Shown here piece after piece: positions 19,185 through 28,095 of a stretch of 64,000 bases of DNA (the first letter of the stretch is position 1; the number at the start of each line of letters is the position of its first letter). Origin of the DNA: Pseudoalteromonas sp. P1-25 (GTDB lineage: Bacteria; Pseudomonadota; Gammaproteobacteria; Enterobacterales; Alteromonadaceae). The DNA is taken from NCBI RefSeq assembly GCF_001401805.1, contig NZ_LKDW01000011.1, positions 62,001-126,000 on the forward strand. The letters run 5' to 3'. A program made the translations under genes and the position numbers. Under the pieces are notes generated by a model. It was not told the origin of the DNA and did not search any database. It saw only the letters and a list, made by a program, of their open reading frames with translations.

Positions 19185-19898
19185 CTAGTGGTGGTGCCCA
19201 CCTTGAATCGCTTTACCTTGCTGGTTATAAAACCCTGTTGCGCTGTGTTCTATAAAACCAAGGTTGATCATTTTTGCTAAAAACGGGTCGTTTTCGTTAT
19301 CGCCAATATCGGCGTAGTCGGTGGTTTGGAAGCGATCCCATTTGGCAAACTGTGCAGTTATTTCTGCTTTATTACTGCTTACATTATTTAAGTTAAGCGC
19401 AGTGTGAGTGTGGTTTTTTTTATTGGTTACGCTAAAGCTTTTAACCAAATTCGACTTGGTAAATAAAGCGAGTTTAAATTGGTTATCGCCCTCAGAAAGG
19501 GCGTAGTTTTTTACCTCATCGCAGCCGCTGCCTTGGGTGTTAACTAGGGTCATTTTTTCGATTAAATGCGCATCCACCAGCTGGTTTTTAGCACTCCAAT
19601 TTTGTATGCCACGTACCTCGGATGGCTGATACTCAATACCCCGTTGCTCGGCATTAAAATAACGAATTGGGCGAATTTGCTTGTTAGCTAAGTGCTGCCA
19701 AAGCTCGGTTATAACCTCACGTTGGTGCGCTACTTGCGAGTTATTACGCCAAAGCGTTAGTGACTGTGTGCTTTGCTCATGGTTATGAGTATTGGTAATT
19801 TTATAGTCGGCTTTTAACTGTGCGCTATCAATATCACATTGCTGCGCTAACGTGCTGGTACTGGCAAGCGTTGCCATTAAAAATAATGCGAGTTTCAT
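19185..19898 (-). CDS. Periplasmic protein of unknown function
   Basis: A 237-residue protein with a clear signal peptide (residues 1-18, ending TLAQ). Two conserved-looking cysteines (C21 and C125) may form a disulphide, and the protein ends in three histidines. I do not recognise the family. It follows the phosphatase pair in the same direction but is separated from it by a terminator, so it probably has its own promoter. Confidence 0.6.
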   Translation of the reverse strand: MKLALFLMATLASTSTLAQQCDIDSAQLKADYKITNTHNHEQSTQSLTLWRNNSQVAHQREVITELWQHLANKQIRPIRYFNAEQRGIEYQPSEVRGIQNWSAKNQLVDAHLIEKMTLVNTQGSGCDEVKNYALSEGDNQFKLALFTKSNLVKSFSVTNKKNHTHTALNLNNVSSNKAEITAQFAKWDRFQTTDYADIGDNENDPFLAKMINLGFIEHSATGFYNQQGKAIQGGHHH

Positions 19899-19974
19899 TA
19901 AATTATCTCTTTTTAAACATCACTGTAATAGCCATACAATAACGACTTACAATGGCATTTTTATGACATAAAAA

Positions 19975-20001
19975 AACAACTCGCACAGGGTACGAGTTGT
20001 T
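19975..20001. terminator. Terminator after the alkaline phosphatase pair
   Basis: Arms AACAACTCG / CGAGTTGTT with A- and T-runs on both outer sides, so it could work in either direction. Confidence 0.85.
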
Positions 20002-20023
20002 TTTAAACATACAAGTTAGCGGC

Positions 20024-21811
20024 TTACTGCGTTACTTTTTCGTCGGCTGTTTTAACTAAATCAGCCGCAAAGTCCATTACATGGAATAAAAAGCTTTGCT
20101 CATTAGTGCCTGTTACTAAATGAGCGCCTGGGCCCATTGCGTATACACCCACATCTTCACCTGCGTGAGTTTCTGAGCCAAGTGGTACAAGTGCCTCTTG
20201 GTGAAAGCCCGGTGCAGTTGTATCAACGTCTGATAAATCTACACGCCCAGTAACAGGTGCAAATGCATAACCCGCATCGGCATCGGTTTCATCGCCTAAA
20301 TCCCTAAAGCCGCCACCGTTGGTGTAGCCCACTGTGGTGTATGGCATATCGTCGGCAGCTAGGCTTGGCTCGGTTTCGCCTACGGCAACAACTTTACCTA
20401 ATATTGGGTTACCACGTTTAGGGTAGCCTGCAATAGTAAATACGTGGCTGTGATCGGCAGTGACTACTATTAGCGTTTCTTCTGGGTTAGTGTTTTCCAT
20501 TGCCACTTGCACAGCTTTTGCAAACTCTACTGTGTCGTTTAGAGCATTGTAGGCATTACCCGCATGGTGAGCGTGGTCAATACGCCCTGCTTCTACCGAT
20601 AAGAAAAAGCCATTGTCGTTGTTATCTAGTACGTTAATTGCTTTTTCGGTCATTTCGCTAAGTGAAGGCTCGCCCGCTACATCGTTTGCGCGGTCGGCTT
20701 CGTATTGCATGTGCGATTCGTTAAATAAACCAAATACTTTAGTGGCATCGTCGCTGATTGCATCAAAACCAGTTTGGTCCATAACGTATGTGCCACTTGG
20801 GTAAGTTGTTTGCCACTCGGTTACTAGGTTGCGGCCATCAGTACGATCGCCTTCTACTGCGCTAACTGCATCGGCTGAGTTTGCTGCGGCATCTTTAGGT
20901 AAAAAGTGACGTCGTCCACCGCCCATTACTACGTCTATGCCATCTACATCAATACCAGCAAAGCGCGCTTCTAGGTTGGCTTCAAAGTTTACTAGTTGCG
21001 ATGCAATATCTTCACAGGCTTCAGTGCCCTCTGGCATATCTGAGTTATCTTCCCAGTTACGGTCAGCCGATTTAGCATACGTTGCTGCAGGGGTTGCATG
21101 GGTAATACGTGCGGTTGAAATAAGGCCAGTTGCTTTACCGGCAATTTCTGCAAGTTCTAGCGAGGTCACTAGCTCATTACCTTGGGCTGTTGAACACACA
21201 CCGCGTTCAATGTCTTCATCTACGCCAATTACGCCCACATCGGTTTTAACACCCGACACCATTGCCGTCATTGTGCCTGCCGAATCTGGCGTTTGTGCAT
21301 CTACATTGTAAGTTTTAACAAAACCTGAGTACGGCATTTTTTCAAAGCTTAGCTGGTAGTCTTCACCTAAGCCGCCTTCAAGCTGGCCTGCTAAAATACG
21401 TGCAGCCGTTACGGTAGAAATACCCATACCGTCGCCTACAAATAAAATAACGTTTTTAGCTTTACCCGACTCGGTAACCACACTTGCATTTGCTTGCTGT
21501 GTTTTTTCAAGCTGTGCTTGTGCACCACTAAACCATGCATTGCTTGTTAGTGATGCAAGTTGCTCGCTGGTAAGTGATGTAGCAGGTGCATTACACACTA
21601 AATTAGAAGAGGTCACTTCGTCGCTATCTAGCACGCCGTTGCCGTTTGTATCTACGCCGGTTTGGGTTTCTACACCACCATTAACACATTGCTCTGAGCC
21701 TACTGCAATAGTGTTATCTACCGCGAGAATATTATTTTCGTCTTTGTCGTCGTCACTGCAACCTGCAAGCGCGACCATTACTGCTAAAGAAAGTACTGTT
21801 AATTTGTTCAT
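20024..21811 (-). CDS. Alkaline phosphatase family lipoprotein
   Basis: A 595-residue protein with a lipoprotein signal (VALAGC, lipidated Cys at 17), so it is probably anchored in the envelope. Residues ~20-75 hold a short acidic module (DTNGNGVLDSDEV) resembling calcium-binding repeats. The catalytic domain has NVILFVGDGMG (metal-binding Asp) and PDSAGTMTAM, whose Ser is the phosphorylated nucleophile. Later metal ligands lie in RIDHAHHAGN and VTADHSH. It hydrolyses phosphomonoesters to release phosphate. A start at 21823 would overlap the upstream stop (TAATG); the ATG at 21811 gives a proper lipoprotein signal and is preferred. Confidence 0.88.
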   Translation of the reverse strand: MNKLTVLSLAVMVALAGCSDDDKDENNILAVDNTIAVGSEQCVNGGVETQTGVDTNGNGVLDSDEVTSSNLVCNAPATSLTSEQLASLTSNAWFSGAQAQLEKTQQANASVVTESGKAKNVILFVGDGMGISTVTAARILAGQLEGGLGEDYQLSFEKMPYSGFVKTYNVDAQTPDSAGTMTAMVSGVKTDVGVIGVDEDIERGVCSTAQGNELVTSLELAEIAGKATGLISTARITHATPAATYAKSADRNWEDNSDMPEGTEACEDIASQLVNFEANLEARFAGIDVDGIDVVMGGGRRHFLPKDAAANSADAVSAVEGDRTDGRNLVTEWQTTYPSGTYVMDQTGFDAISDDATKVFGLFNESHMQYEADRANDVAGEPSLSEMTEKAINVLDNNDNGFFLSVEAGRIDHAHHAGNAYNALNDTVEFAKAVQVAMENTNPEETLIVVTADHSHVFTIAGYPKRGNPILGKVVAVGETEPSLAADDMPYTTVGYTNGGGFRDLGDETDADAGYAFAPVTGRVDLSDVDTTAPGFHQEALVPLGSETHAGEDVGVYAMGPGAHLVTGTNEQSFLFHVMDFAADLVKTADEKVTQ

Positions 21812-21822
21812 GTTAGCCGCCA

Positions 21823-23406
21823 TTATTGCTGAGTTAGTTCAAGAGCTTGATCAATTAAATGAAATACTACGTTTTGCTCAATTACGCCTTGAGCTAGCTG
21901 CGCACCAGGGCCCTTTGCATGCAGCGAAATATCTTCACCAGCATGGGTTTCTGAGCCAAGGGGTACAGTGGCTTCTTGATGAAAGCCAGGTGTAGTAGTA
22001 TCAACGCCTGTAAGCTCTACACGTCCAGCAACTGGAGCTGTTAAATAAGCGGCATCGGCATCTGTTTCATCAACTAAGTTTCTAAACCCTAAGCCATTTG
22101 CATAGCCCACTGTGGTGTAAGGCATGTCGTCGGCAGCAAGGCTTGGGGTGGTTTCGCCTACGGCAACTACTTGACCTAAAATTGGGTTACCGCGTTTAGG
22201 GTAGCCAGCAATTGTAAATACGTGGCTGTGATCGGCGGTGACTAAAATAAGGGTTTCTTCTGGGTTGGTGTTATCTACGGCAGCTTGTACTGCTTTTGCA
22301 AATTCTATGGTGTCGTTAAGTGCGTTGTAGGCATTACCCGCGTGGTGTGCGTGGTCAATACGGCCCGACTCAACCGTTAAGAAAAAACCGTTTTCGTTTT
22401 TGCCTAATACGTCAATCGCTTTGCTGGTCATTTCGCTTAATGAAGGCTCACCCGCTATATCGTTTGCGCGGTCTGCTTCGTATTGCATGTGCGATTCGTT
22501 AAATAAGCCAAACACTTTAGTGGCATCATCAGCAATGGCATCAAAGCCTGCTTGGTCCATAACATACGTACCTTGTGGGTATTGTGTTTGCCACTCAGTC
22601 ACTAGGTTACGCTCATCTGTACGATCGCCTTCTACCTCACTTACTGCATCCGCTGAGTTAGCGGCAGCATCTTTTGGTAAAAAGTGACGACGTCCGCCAC
22701 CCATTACAACGTCAAGGCCGTCAACATCGGTACCTACAAAACGGGCTTCTAGGTTTTTTTCAAAATTTACCAGCTGCGAGGCAATATCTTCACAGGCAGT
22801 TTCGGTTTCTGGCATGTCTGAGATATCTTCCCAGTTACGGTCTGCCGATTTAGCATACGTTGCCGCAGGTGTAGCGTGAGTAATACGCGCCGTTGAAACA
22901 ATACCCGTTGCTAGGCCTTTAATTTCAGCAAGCTCAGTGGCTGTTAAAAGCTCATTGCCCGCAACTGTTGAACACACACCGCGCTCTATGTCCTCGTCTA
23001 CACCAATTACGCCTACATCGGTTTTAACCCCTGAGATCATCGCGGTCATGGTGCCTGCAGAATCGGGGGTTTGCGCATCTACGTTATATGTTTTTACCTG
23101 TGCCGAGTACGGAAACTCTTCAAAGCTTAAATAACCTTCTTCACCTAGCTCACCCGCGCGCTGACCTTGTAAAATACGTGCTGCGGTAAGGGTAGATATA
23201 CCCATGCCGTCGCCTACAAACAAAATAACGTTTTTAGCTTTTGTTGTGTTTTCATTTTGTGCTTGAGCCGTTTTAGCAGTTAACGTGGTTTGGGCATTGG
23301 TATACCAGCTACTACCTGTTTGGCTTTGTGGTAATACATTGGCATGGCTTGCTGTACTTAACATAAGCGTTAAGCCAACTGCCGCAGCAATTTTTTTAAT
23401 TTTCAT
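21823..23406 (-). CDS. Alkaline phosphatase, periplasmic
   Basis: A 527-residue PhoA-superfamily enzyme with a cleavable signal peptide (residues 1-22, ending SHA). It has the same metal and nucleophile motifs as its downstream neighbour (GDGMG, PDSAGTMTAM, RIDHAHHAGN, VTADHSH) and near-identical central regions, so the two arose by duplication. The first gene is secreted and the second lipid-anchored. AAAGGATG precedes the start. I saw no PhoB box in the 200 bases upstream, so regulation by phosphate is not shown. Confidence 0.9.
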   Translation of the reverse strand: MKIKKIAAAVGLTLMLSTASHANVLPQSQTGSSWYTNAQTTLTAKTAQAQNENTTKAKNVILFVGDGMGISTLTAARILQGQRAGELGEEGYLSFEEFPYSAQVKTYNVDAQTPDSAGTMTAMISGVKTDVGVIGVDEDIERGVCSTVAGNELLTATELAEIKGLATGIVSTARITHATPAATYAKSADRNWEDISDMPETETACEDIASQLVNFEKNLEARFVGTDVDGLDVVMGGGRRHFLPKDAAANSADAVSEVEGDRTDERNLVTEWQTQYPQGTYVMDQAGFDAIADDATKVFGLFNESHMQYEADRANDIAGEPSLSEMTSKAIDVLGKNENGFFLTVESGRIDHAHHAGNAYNALNDTIEFAKAVQAAVDNTNPEETLILVTADHSHVFTIAGYPKRGNPILGQVVAVGETTPSLAADDMPYTTVGYANGLGFRNLVDETDADAAYLTAPVAGRVELTGVDTTTPGFHQEATVPLGSETHAGEDISLHAKGPGAQLAQGVIEQNVVFHLIDQALELTQQ

Positions 23407-23558
23407 CCTTTATTATTCCCATAGTGTAGTGGTTGTTTTTGCTTGAAGCGTCTGCCTCAAATTAGTAACCGCAGCACTATAGAAAATAGATGTGACCTCT
23501 AAGCGTACTTTTAATGAAAAAAACATGACTAAAGCATTACAAAAATAAGACACAAAAA

Positions 23559-23586
23559 AAGCGCAGCGTTTAAAAACGCTGCGCTT
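23559..23586. terminator. Bidirectional-type terminator between receptor and phosphatase genes
   Basis: Perfect 12-bp arms AAGCGCAGCGTT / AACGCTGCGCTT with an A-run on the plus-strand left side, giving a T-run for minus-strand transcripts coming from the receptor gene. Confidence 0.9.
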
Positions 23587-23618
23587 AGCACAATTTACAC
23601 AGGGATAAATTTATAACA

Positions 23619-26045
23619 TTAAAAACGCGCCTTAAACGATACGCCAAAGTAGCGCTCGGCATCACGCGGAATTTGGTAACGGAAGTTGTCGCCACTGTAG
23701 GTTGTTGCGTAACTTTCGTCGGTTAGGTTTTTAGCAATAAGCGATACTCTAAATGCATCATCTTTAAACGATAAACCTACACTGGCATTTAAAATACCGT
23801 AATCAGGTAGTAACGCCGCGGGGTTAAACTCGCCTACATTATTTGGTAGGTCTGAGTATTGCTCGTCGGTGTAAATGTAAGAGCCGTTAATGTGAATATT
23901 AAAGTCGTGCTCTGTTTCAATAAAGTAATCAGCACTTAGTGAGTATTTTAAATCTGGCGAAAAAGGCACATCTAAGCCAGAGCGATCAGTACATGAACCC
24001 TCAGCTACTTCTGCCGGACAATTAAATTCGTCAATTTCAGCCTGAATGTACGCAATACCCCCGGTTAAAGTAAGTGAGTCGGTAGCCGCCCACATAAAGT
24101 CAACCTCAGCACCTTGCGTGCTTACATCACCGGCATTGGTTAAGCGGGTAATACAGGTACCGTCTGAACAGTCAAAGTTATTGGCTTGAAAGCCTTCAAT
24201 TTCGGTTCTAAATACAGCAAAGTTAAATACAAAGTCGCGGCTTGCGTATTTATAGCCAAGCTCGTACGCATCTGACTCTTCTGGTGCAATTTCGCGGCTA
24301 TCGTTATCAGGGTTAAAGTTATAGTACACGTTAAAACCAGGGCCTTTGTAGCCTTGCGAGTAAGTACCGTAAACCATTTGGCCATCGCCTAAATCGTATT
24401 GCATACCTAAACGACCTGACACATTGGTTTCTTCTGCACTGCCTGATTCATCAGTATTTAGTGCAGCTGAGCGTACACCTACACCGGTGCGACCAAATTC
24501 ATCATTGCTTACGCGGCGGTGTGTGTACGACACTTCATCGTCGGTGTAGCGAATACCAAACAGTACGCGTAAATCTTCAGATAAATCGTAAGTACCATCG
24601 GCAAAGGCTGCCCAGTTGTTAAACTCGGTGCTCATATACGCGGTGGCCGATACAATATCGTTAGCATTACAGCTTACACCTAGGCTTTGCGTGTAAGTGT
24701 CTAAATCGGCCAATGCAGCATCAAGTTCTGCACCGGTTAAATTATTTTGTGCGTAATACGCCATGGCAGCGTCTAGCTGGCCTGCGTTATTTTGACAACT
24801 CGCGTCACGGGTAAAGTTACGTTGCGAGTCCATGTTCCAGTAAAATAAACCAGCCACATAGTTAAACGGGCCTGCTAGGTTAGAGGTCACTCTAAATTCT
24901 TGCGAAAACTGATCCCACTGCTGTGCACCTAAGTCGTGTAATTGAAATGGCGCGCCAAATACTGGCTCATTACTGTCGCCAGCAATCGAGGTAAAGTCGC
25001 CTTCGCGGTATTCGGTGTTATCCCACGAGCGCTGTGCTGTAATTGACGTATACGTGTAGTCGCCAATGGTTTTATCAACCTGTACCGAAAACGCGCTGTG
25101 TTCGTCAATTGTGCGCGACTCATAGTCGTGATCCACTTTGCGCTGGTCTAGGTCTATATCGGCAACACCATCAACAATGCCGTTGCTGTTAGGCGCAGCT
25201 TGCGAATCTGGGTTACGCCCACTTGGTAGGGCTTCTAAATCGGCACAACAGTCGTCGTCGGCGTTATAAAATTCGGCAATAAATTTAACGTTTAAATCAT
25301 CGCTTGGCTCGTATTTAAATACAGCACGTGCACCTTCACGGTCGTAGCCGTTTACTTTTTCATTGTTGTAAACGTTATCAATGTAGCCATCAAACTTACC
25401 TTTAAATACGGTTAAGCTTGCTGCTAAATCATCGGTTAAACCGCCACTTACCACGCCTTTAAAGCGGTATTCGTTATCTTGATAAAATGAAGTTTCTACG
25501 CTGCCGGTTGTATCGTACGAAGGGTCTTTGGTTGTAATGTTTACCACACCCGCCGAGGCATTTTTACCAAATAAAGTACCTTGTGGGCCGCGCAGCACTT
25601 CAATGCGAGATACATCGTATAAATCGGCAAAAGCTTGACCAGAGCGGCCAAGTACCACGCCATCAACCACGGTTGCTACACTTGGCTCAGCGGCAATACT
25701 AAACGAAATAGTACCAATACCACGCACCGTTAGCGCTGAGTTACGCGTTGTTGTGCCTTTTCTAAAACTGACCGAAGGCACAAGTGACTGTAGGCCTTCC
25801 ATGTTATTAGCAAATGCCGAATCTATCTGATCACTATTAAGTACAGACACCGCTAGCGGTACTTCGTTTAGGCTTTGCGTTCGTTTTTGTGAGGTTACAA
25901 CAATTTTTTCAAACTTATCGTTATTGTTTTGCTCTGCTTGTTGTTCAGTTTGCTCTTGCTGCGCATGTGCTTGCGTGCTTAGCGCTAAACCCGTTGTCAT
26001 TGCTAACGTGACTGCCAAGCTTAAGACGGACTTTTTAGCTCTCAT
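23619..26045 (-). CDS. TonB-dependent receptor of the catabolic locus
   Basis: An 808-residue outer-membrane receptor. It has a signal peptide (ending QAHAQ), a glutamine-rich linker, TonB-box-like FEKIVVTSQKR, a plug (SALTVRGIGT, VEVLRGPQGTLFGKNASAGVV) and a barrel ending FKARF. This plug type is common among carbohydrate and aromatic-ligand receptors in Alteromonadales. The ATG at 26045 follows GGAGA; a TTG four codons upstream is less likely. A regulator-type palindrome lies about 100 bp upstream, shared with the glycosidase and reductase genes, so it probably imports the locus substrate. Confidence 0.85.
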   Translation of the reverse strand: MRAKKSVLSLAVTLAMTTGLALSTQAHAQQEQTEQQAEQNNNDKFEKIVVTSQKRTQSLNEVPLAVSVLNSDQIDSAFANNMEGLQSLVPSVSFRKGTTTRNSALTVRGIGTISFSIAAEPSVATVVDGVVLGRSGQAFADLYDVSRIEVLRGPQGTLFGKNASAGVVNITTKDPSYDTTGSVETSFYQDNEYRFKGVVSGGLTDDLAASLTVFKGKFDGYIDNVYNNEKVNGYDREGARAVFKYEPSDDLNVKFIAEFYNADDDCCADLEALPSGRNPDSQAAPNSNGIVDGVADIDLDQRKVDHDYESRTIDEHSAFSVQVDKTIGDYTYTSITAQRSWDNTEYREGDFTSIAGDSNEPVFGAPFQLHDLGAQQWDQFSQEFRVTSNLAGPFNYVAGLFYWNMDSQRNFTRDASCQNNAGQLDAAMAYYAQNNLTGAELDAALADLDTYTQSLGVSCNANDIVSATAYMSTEFNNWAAFADGTYDLSEDLRVLFGIRYTDDEVSYTHRRVSNDEFGRTGVGVRSAALNTDESGSAEETNVSGRLGMQYDLGDGQMVYGTYSQGYKGPGFNVYYNFNPDNDSREIAPEESDAYELGYKYASRDFVFNFAVFRTEIEGFQANNFDCSDGTCITRLTNAGDVSTQGAEVDFMWAATDSLTLTGGIAYIQAEIDEFNCPAEVAEGSCTDRSGLDVPFSPDLKYSLSADYFIETEHDFNIHINGSYIYTDEQYSDLPNNVGEFNPAALLPDYGILNASVGLSFKDDAFRVSLIAKNLTDESYATTYSGDNFRYQIPRDAERYFGVSFKARF

Positions 26046-26144
26046 GTCATTCTCCAAATTGTGCGTGTGTGCTGTTAAATTACCGCGCTAGCAAGTGTGT
26101 GGGTTGCTAAAAAGCGGTGCCAGAGTGTTGTAGTTATTTTCCTT

Positions 26145-26173
26145 ATATCTCTTATGTCTTATATAAGAGATAT
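26145..26173. promoter_or_regulatory. Operator-like palindrome before the TonB receptor
   Basis: Contains GTCTTATATAAGAG (26156-26169), nested in a larger inverted repeat with arms ATATCTCTTAT / ATAAGAGATAT. It matches the palindromes at 30180 and 32099. Confidence 0.7.
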
Positions 26174-26257
26174 AAACTTAAACAAACTCATCCTTTATTG
26201 CAAACATTATGTGAATAAAATGTGATTTAAAATTTGTATAAAGAATATAACGGCGCG

Positions 26258-27994
26258 TTATGCTCGCTCTAAGCCAATATGCGCCAAGCTGCTTGTGTAG
26301 CGCTTATGCCATCGGCGTACGCTCCACCAGCTAAGCACAAAGGCGCTAGTCCAAACGGCAACTAAGCTCGGTACAAAGTAAACGCTGGTGCCACCAACAA
26401 GCCCAAGAGGAGAAAACAGTATGTACAGGCTTACAATTAAGCTCACCAATACAATGGCGCAAGGCAACGCGTATTTCCAAGGGCTTAGGTTTACCTCGGC
26501 TTTGCGGGTAAATTTCCACGGAGTGGCAAGAGGTTTGTAATAACCAATACCTAACATAATGGCCAGCTCAATAAAAAATAATATGGCGTAAATATGGATA
26601 AAGTTAATGTCTACGTCCCACACAAATTTAAGCAAAGTGTAGGCAATAACATGAAATACAATCGCCACTTTAGCGCCCAGTGCAGGTACTTTACGAGTAA
26701 ATAAACCCACTAACACAATTGTGATGACCGGAATGTTGTAAAATCCGGTAAATACACGAATTATGTGCCACAAACCTTCTGGGGCAAACATCAGTAACGG
26801 CGCAGTAATAAACGATAATATAGCAATTACAATACTGGTGGTTTTAGCCACTTTAATTAGCTTTTCGTCGCTTACTTGGTCTTTTTTCATTGGCTTGTAA
26901 ACATCTAAACAAAACAATGTGGCGGCACTATTTAACAGTGAATTAAACGAGCTAAATACCGCACCTAATAGCACCGCTAAAAAGAACCCTGATAAGTACT
27001 GAGGCAGTACATCTTTTACTAAATGTGGGTAGGCTAAATCTATGGTTTGTAAGCTTTCGTGTTTATAAAGGTGATACGCAATTACGCCTGGGATCATCAT
27101 CATAAAGGGGACTAGTACTTTAAAGTACCCTGAAAACAACACGCCCTTTTGGCCTTCGACTAAGTTTTTAGCGCCCAATGTACGCTGGATCACGTACTGA
27201 TTGGTGCCCCAGTAAAATAAATTAGCGAGGATCATACCGGTAAAAATGGTACCAAATGGCACGGGATCGTCGCTGCTACCAATGGCGTTGAGCTTTTCGG
27301 TATCTGTGTTTACTAGGGTGCTTAAGCCATCGGCAAAGCTACCATCGCCAAGGGCAATGAGGCCAAGTGTTGGCACTAAAATACCAATAATTAATAGCCC
27401 AACCCCGTTAATGGTATCCGATACCGCAACCGCCTTTAAACCGCCAAATACCGCATATATAGCGCCCACGGAGCCTACAATAATAATGGTGACAATTAAG
27501 CTTGTTTGGTAGCTTAAGTTTAATAGGGTAGGTACATCAAATAACCTAAGAACAGCGATTGATCCTGAGTACAAAACAGAAGGGATCGTTATAAAACAAT
27601 ACCCTACCATAAATAAGATCACCGTCATGCGGCGAACGGTATCGTCAAAACGATCCCGCAAAAATTCAGGCAAGGTAGAAAACGCGCCGGCTAAATACCG
27701 CGGTAAAAAGATCAGCGCCATTATAATGGTGGATATCCCAGCAGTTACTTCCCACGCCATAGAACTGAGGTTGTAACCATACGCTGAGCCATTAAGGCCA
27801 ATAAGTTGTTCGGCCGATAAGTTAGTGAGGATCATTGACCCCGCTATAAATGTACCTGTTAAACCACGCCCCGCTAAAAAGTAGCCGTCTTGGGTGTTAA
27901 CTTCCCCTTTGGTTTTTTGGTACGAGATATATCCTACCAGCGCCATAAACGCCAGGCACGATAGCAGTGTCATGGTAATGTTCATACCTTCCAT
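26258..27994 (-). CDS. Sodium:solute symporter (SSS/SLC5 family)
   Basis: A 578-residue inner-membrane symporter with about 14 helices. Family signatures are GYFLAGRGLTGTFIAGSMILTN near the N-terminus and a GGLKAVAVSDTINGVGLL block. It brings a solute in with sodium. SSS members in glycoside loci usually carry sugars or sugar acids. It lies between the glycosidase and receptor genes on the same strand, so it is the likely inner-membrane step for the same substrate. GGGGCGCAAG precedes the ATG. Confidence 0.88.
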   Translation of the reverse strand: MEGMNITMTLLSCLAFMALVGYISYQKTKGEVNTQDGYFLAGRGLTGTFIAGSMILTNLSAEQLIGLNGSAYGYNLSSMAWEVTAGISTIIMALIFLPRYLAGAFSTLPEFLRDRFDDTVRRMTVILFMVGYCFITIPSVLYSGSIAVLRLFDVPTLLNLSYQTSLIVTIIIVGSVGAIYAVFGGLKAVAVSDTINGVGLLIIGILVPTLGLIALGDGSFADGLSTLVNTDTEKLNAIGSSDDPVPFGTIFTGMILANLFYWGTNQYVIQRTLGAKNLVEGQKGVLFSGYFKVLVPFMMMIPGVIAYHLYKHESLQTIDLAYPHLVKDVLPQYLSGFFLAVLLGAVFSSFNSLLNSAATLFCLDVYKPMKKDQVSDEKLIKVAKTTSIVIAILSFITAPLLMFAPEGLWHIIRVFTGFYNIPVITIVLVGLFTRKVPALGAKVAIVFHVIAYTLLKFVWDVDINFIHIYAILFFIELAIMLGIGYYKPLATPWKFTRKAEVNLSPWKYALPCAIVLVSLIVSLYILFSPLGLVGGTSVYFVPSLVAVWTSAFVLSWWSVRRWHKRYTSSLAHIGLERA

Positions 27995-28095
27995 CTTGCG
28001 CCCCTTTTAGCTTACTTTACTCGGTAAAAAGTAAGCTAATATCTTTATTATTGTGTGTGTTACGTGTGTTGTGTGTGTTTGCTATTTACCGAGTT

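Noticed and set aside
23407-23558. PhoB box before the phosphatase pair
   Set aside because: No pair of CTGTCAT-like 11-bp repeats was found in the upstream region.
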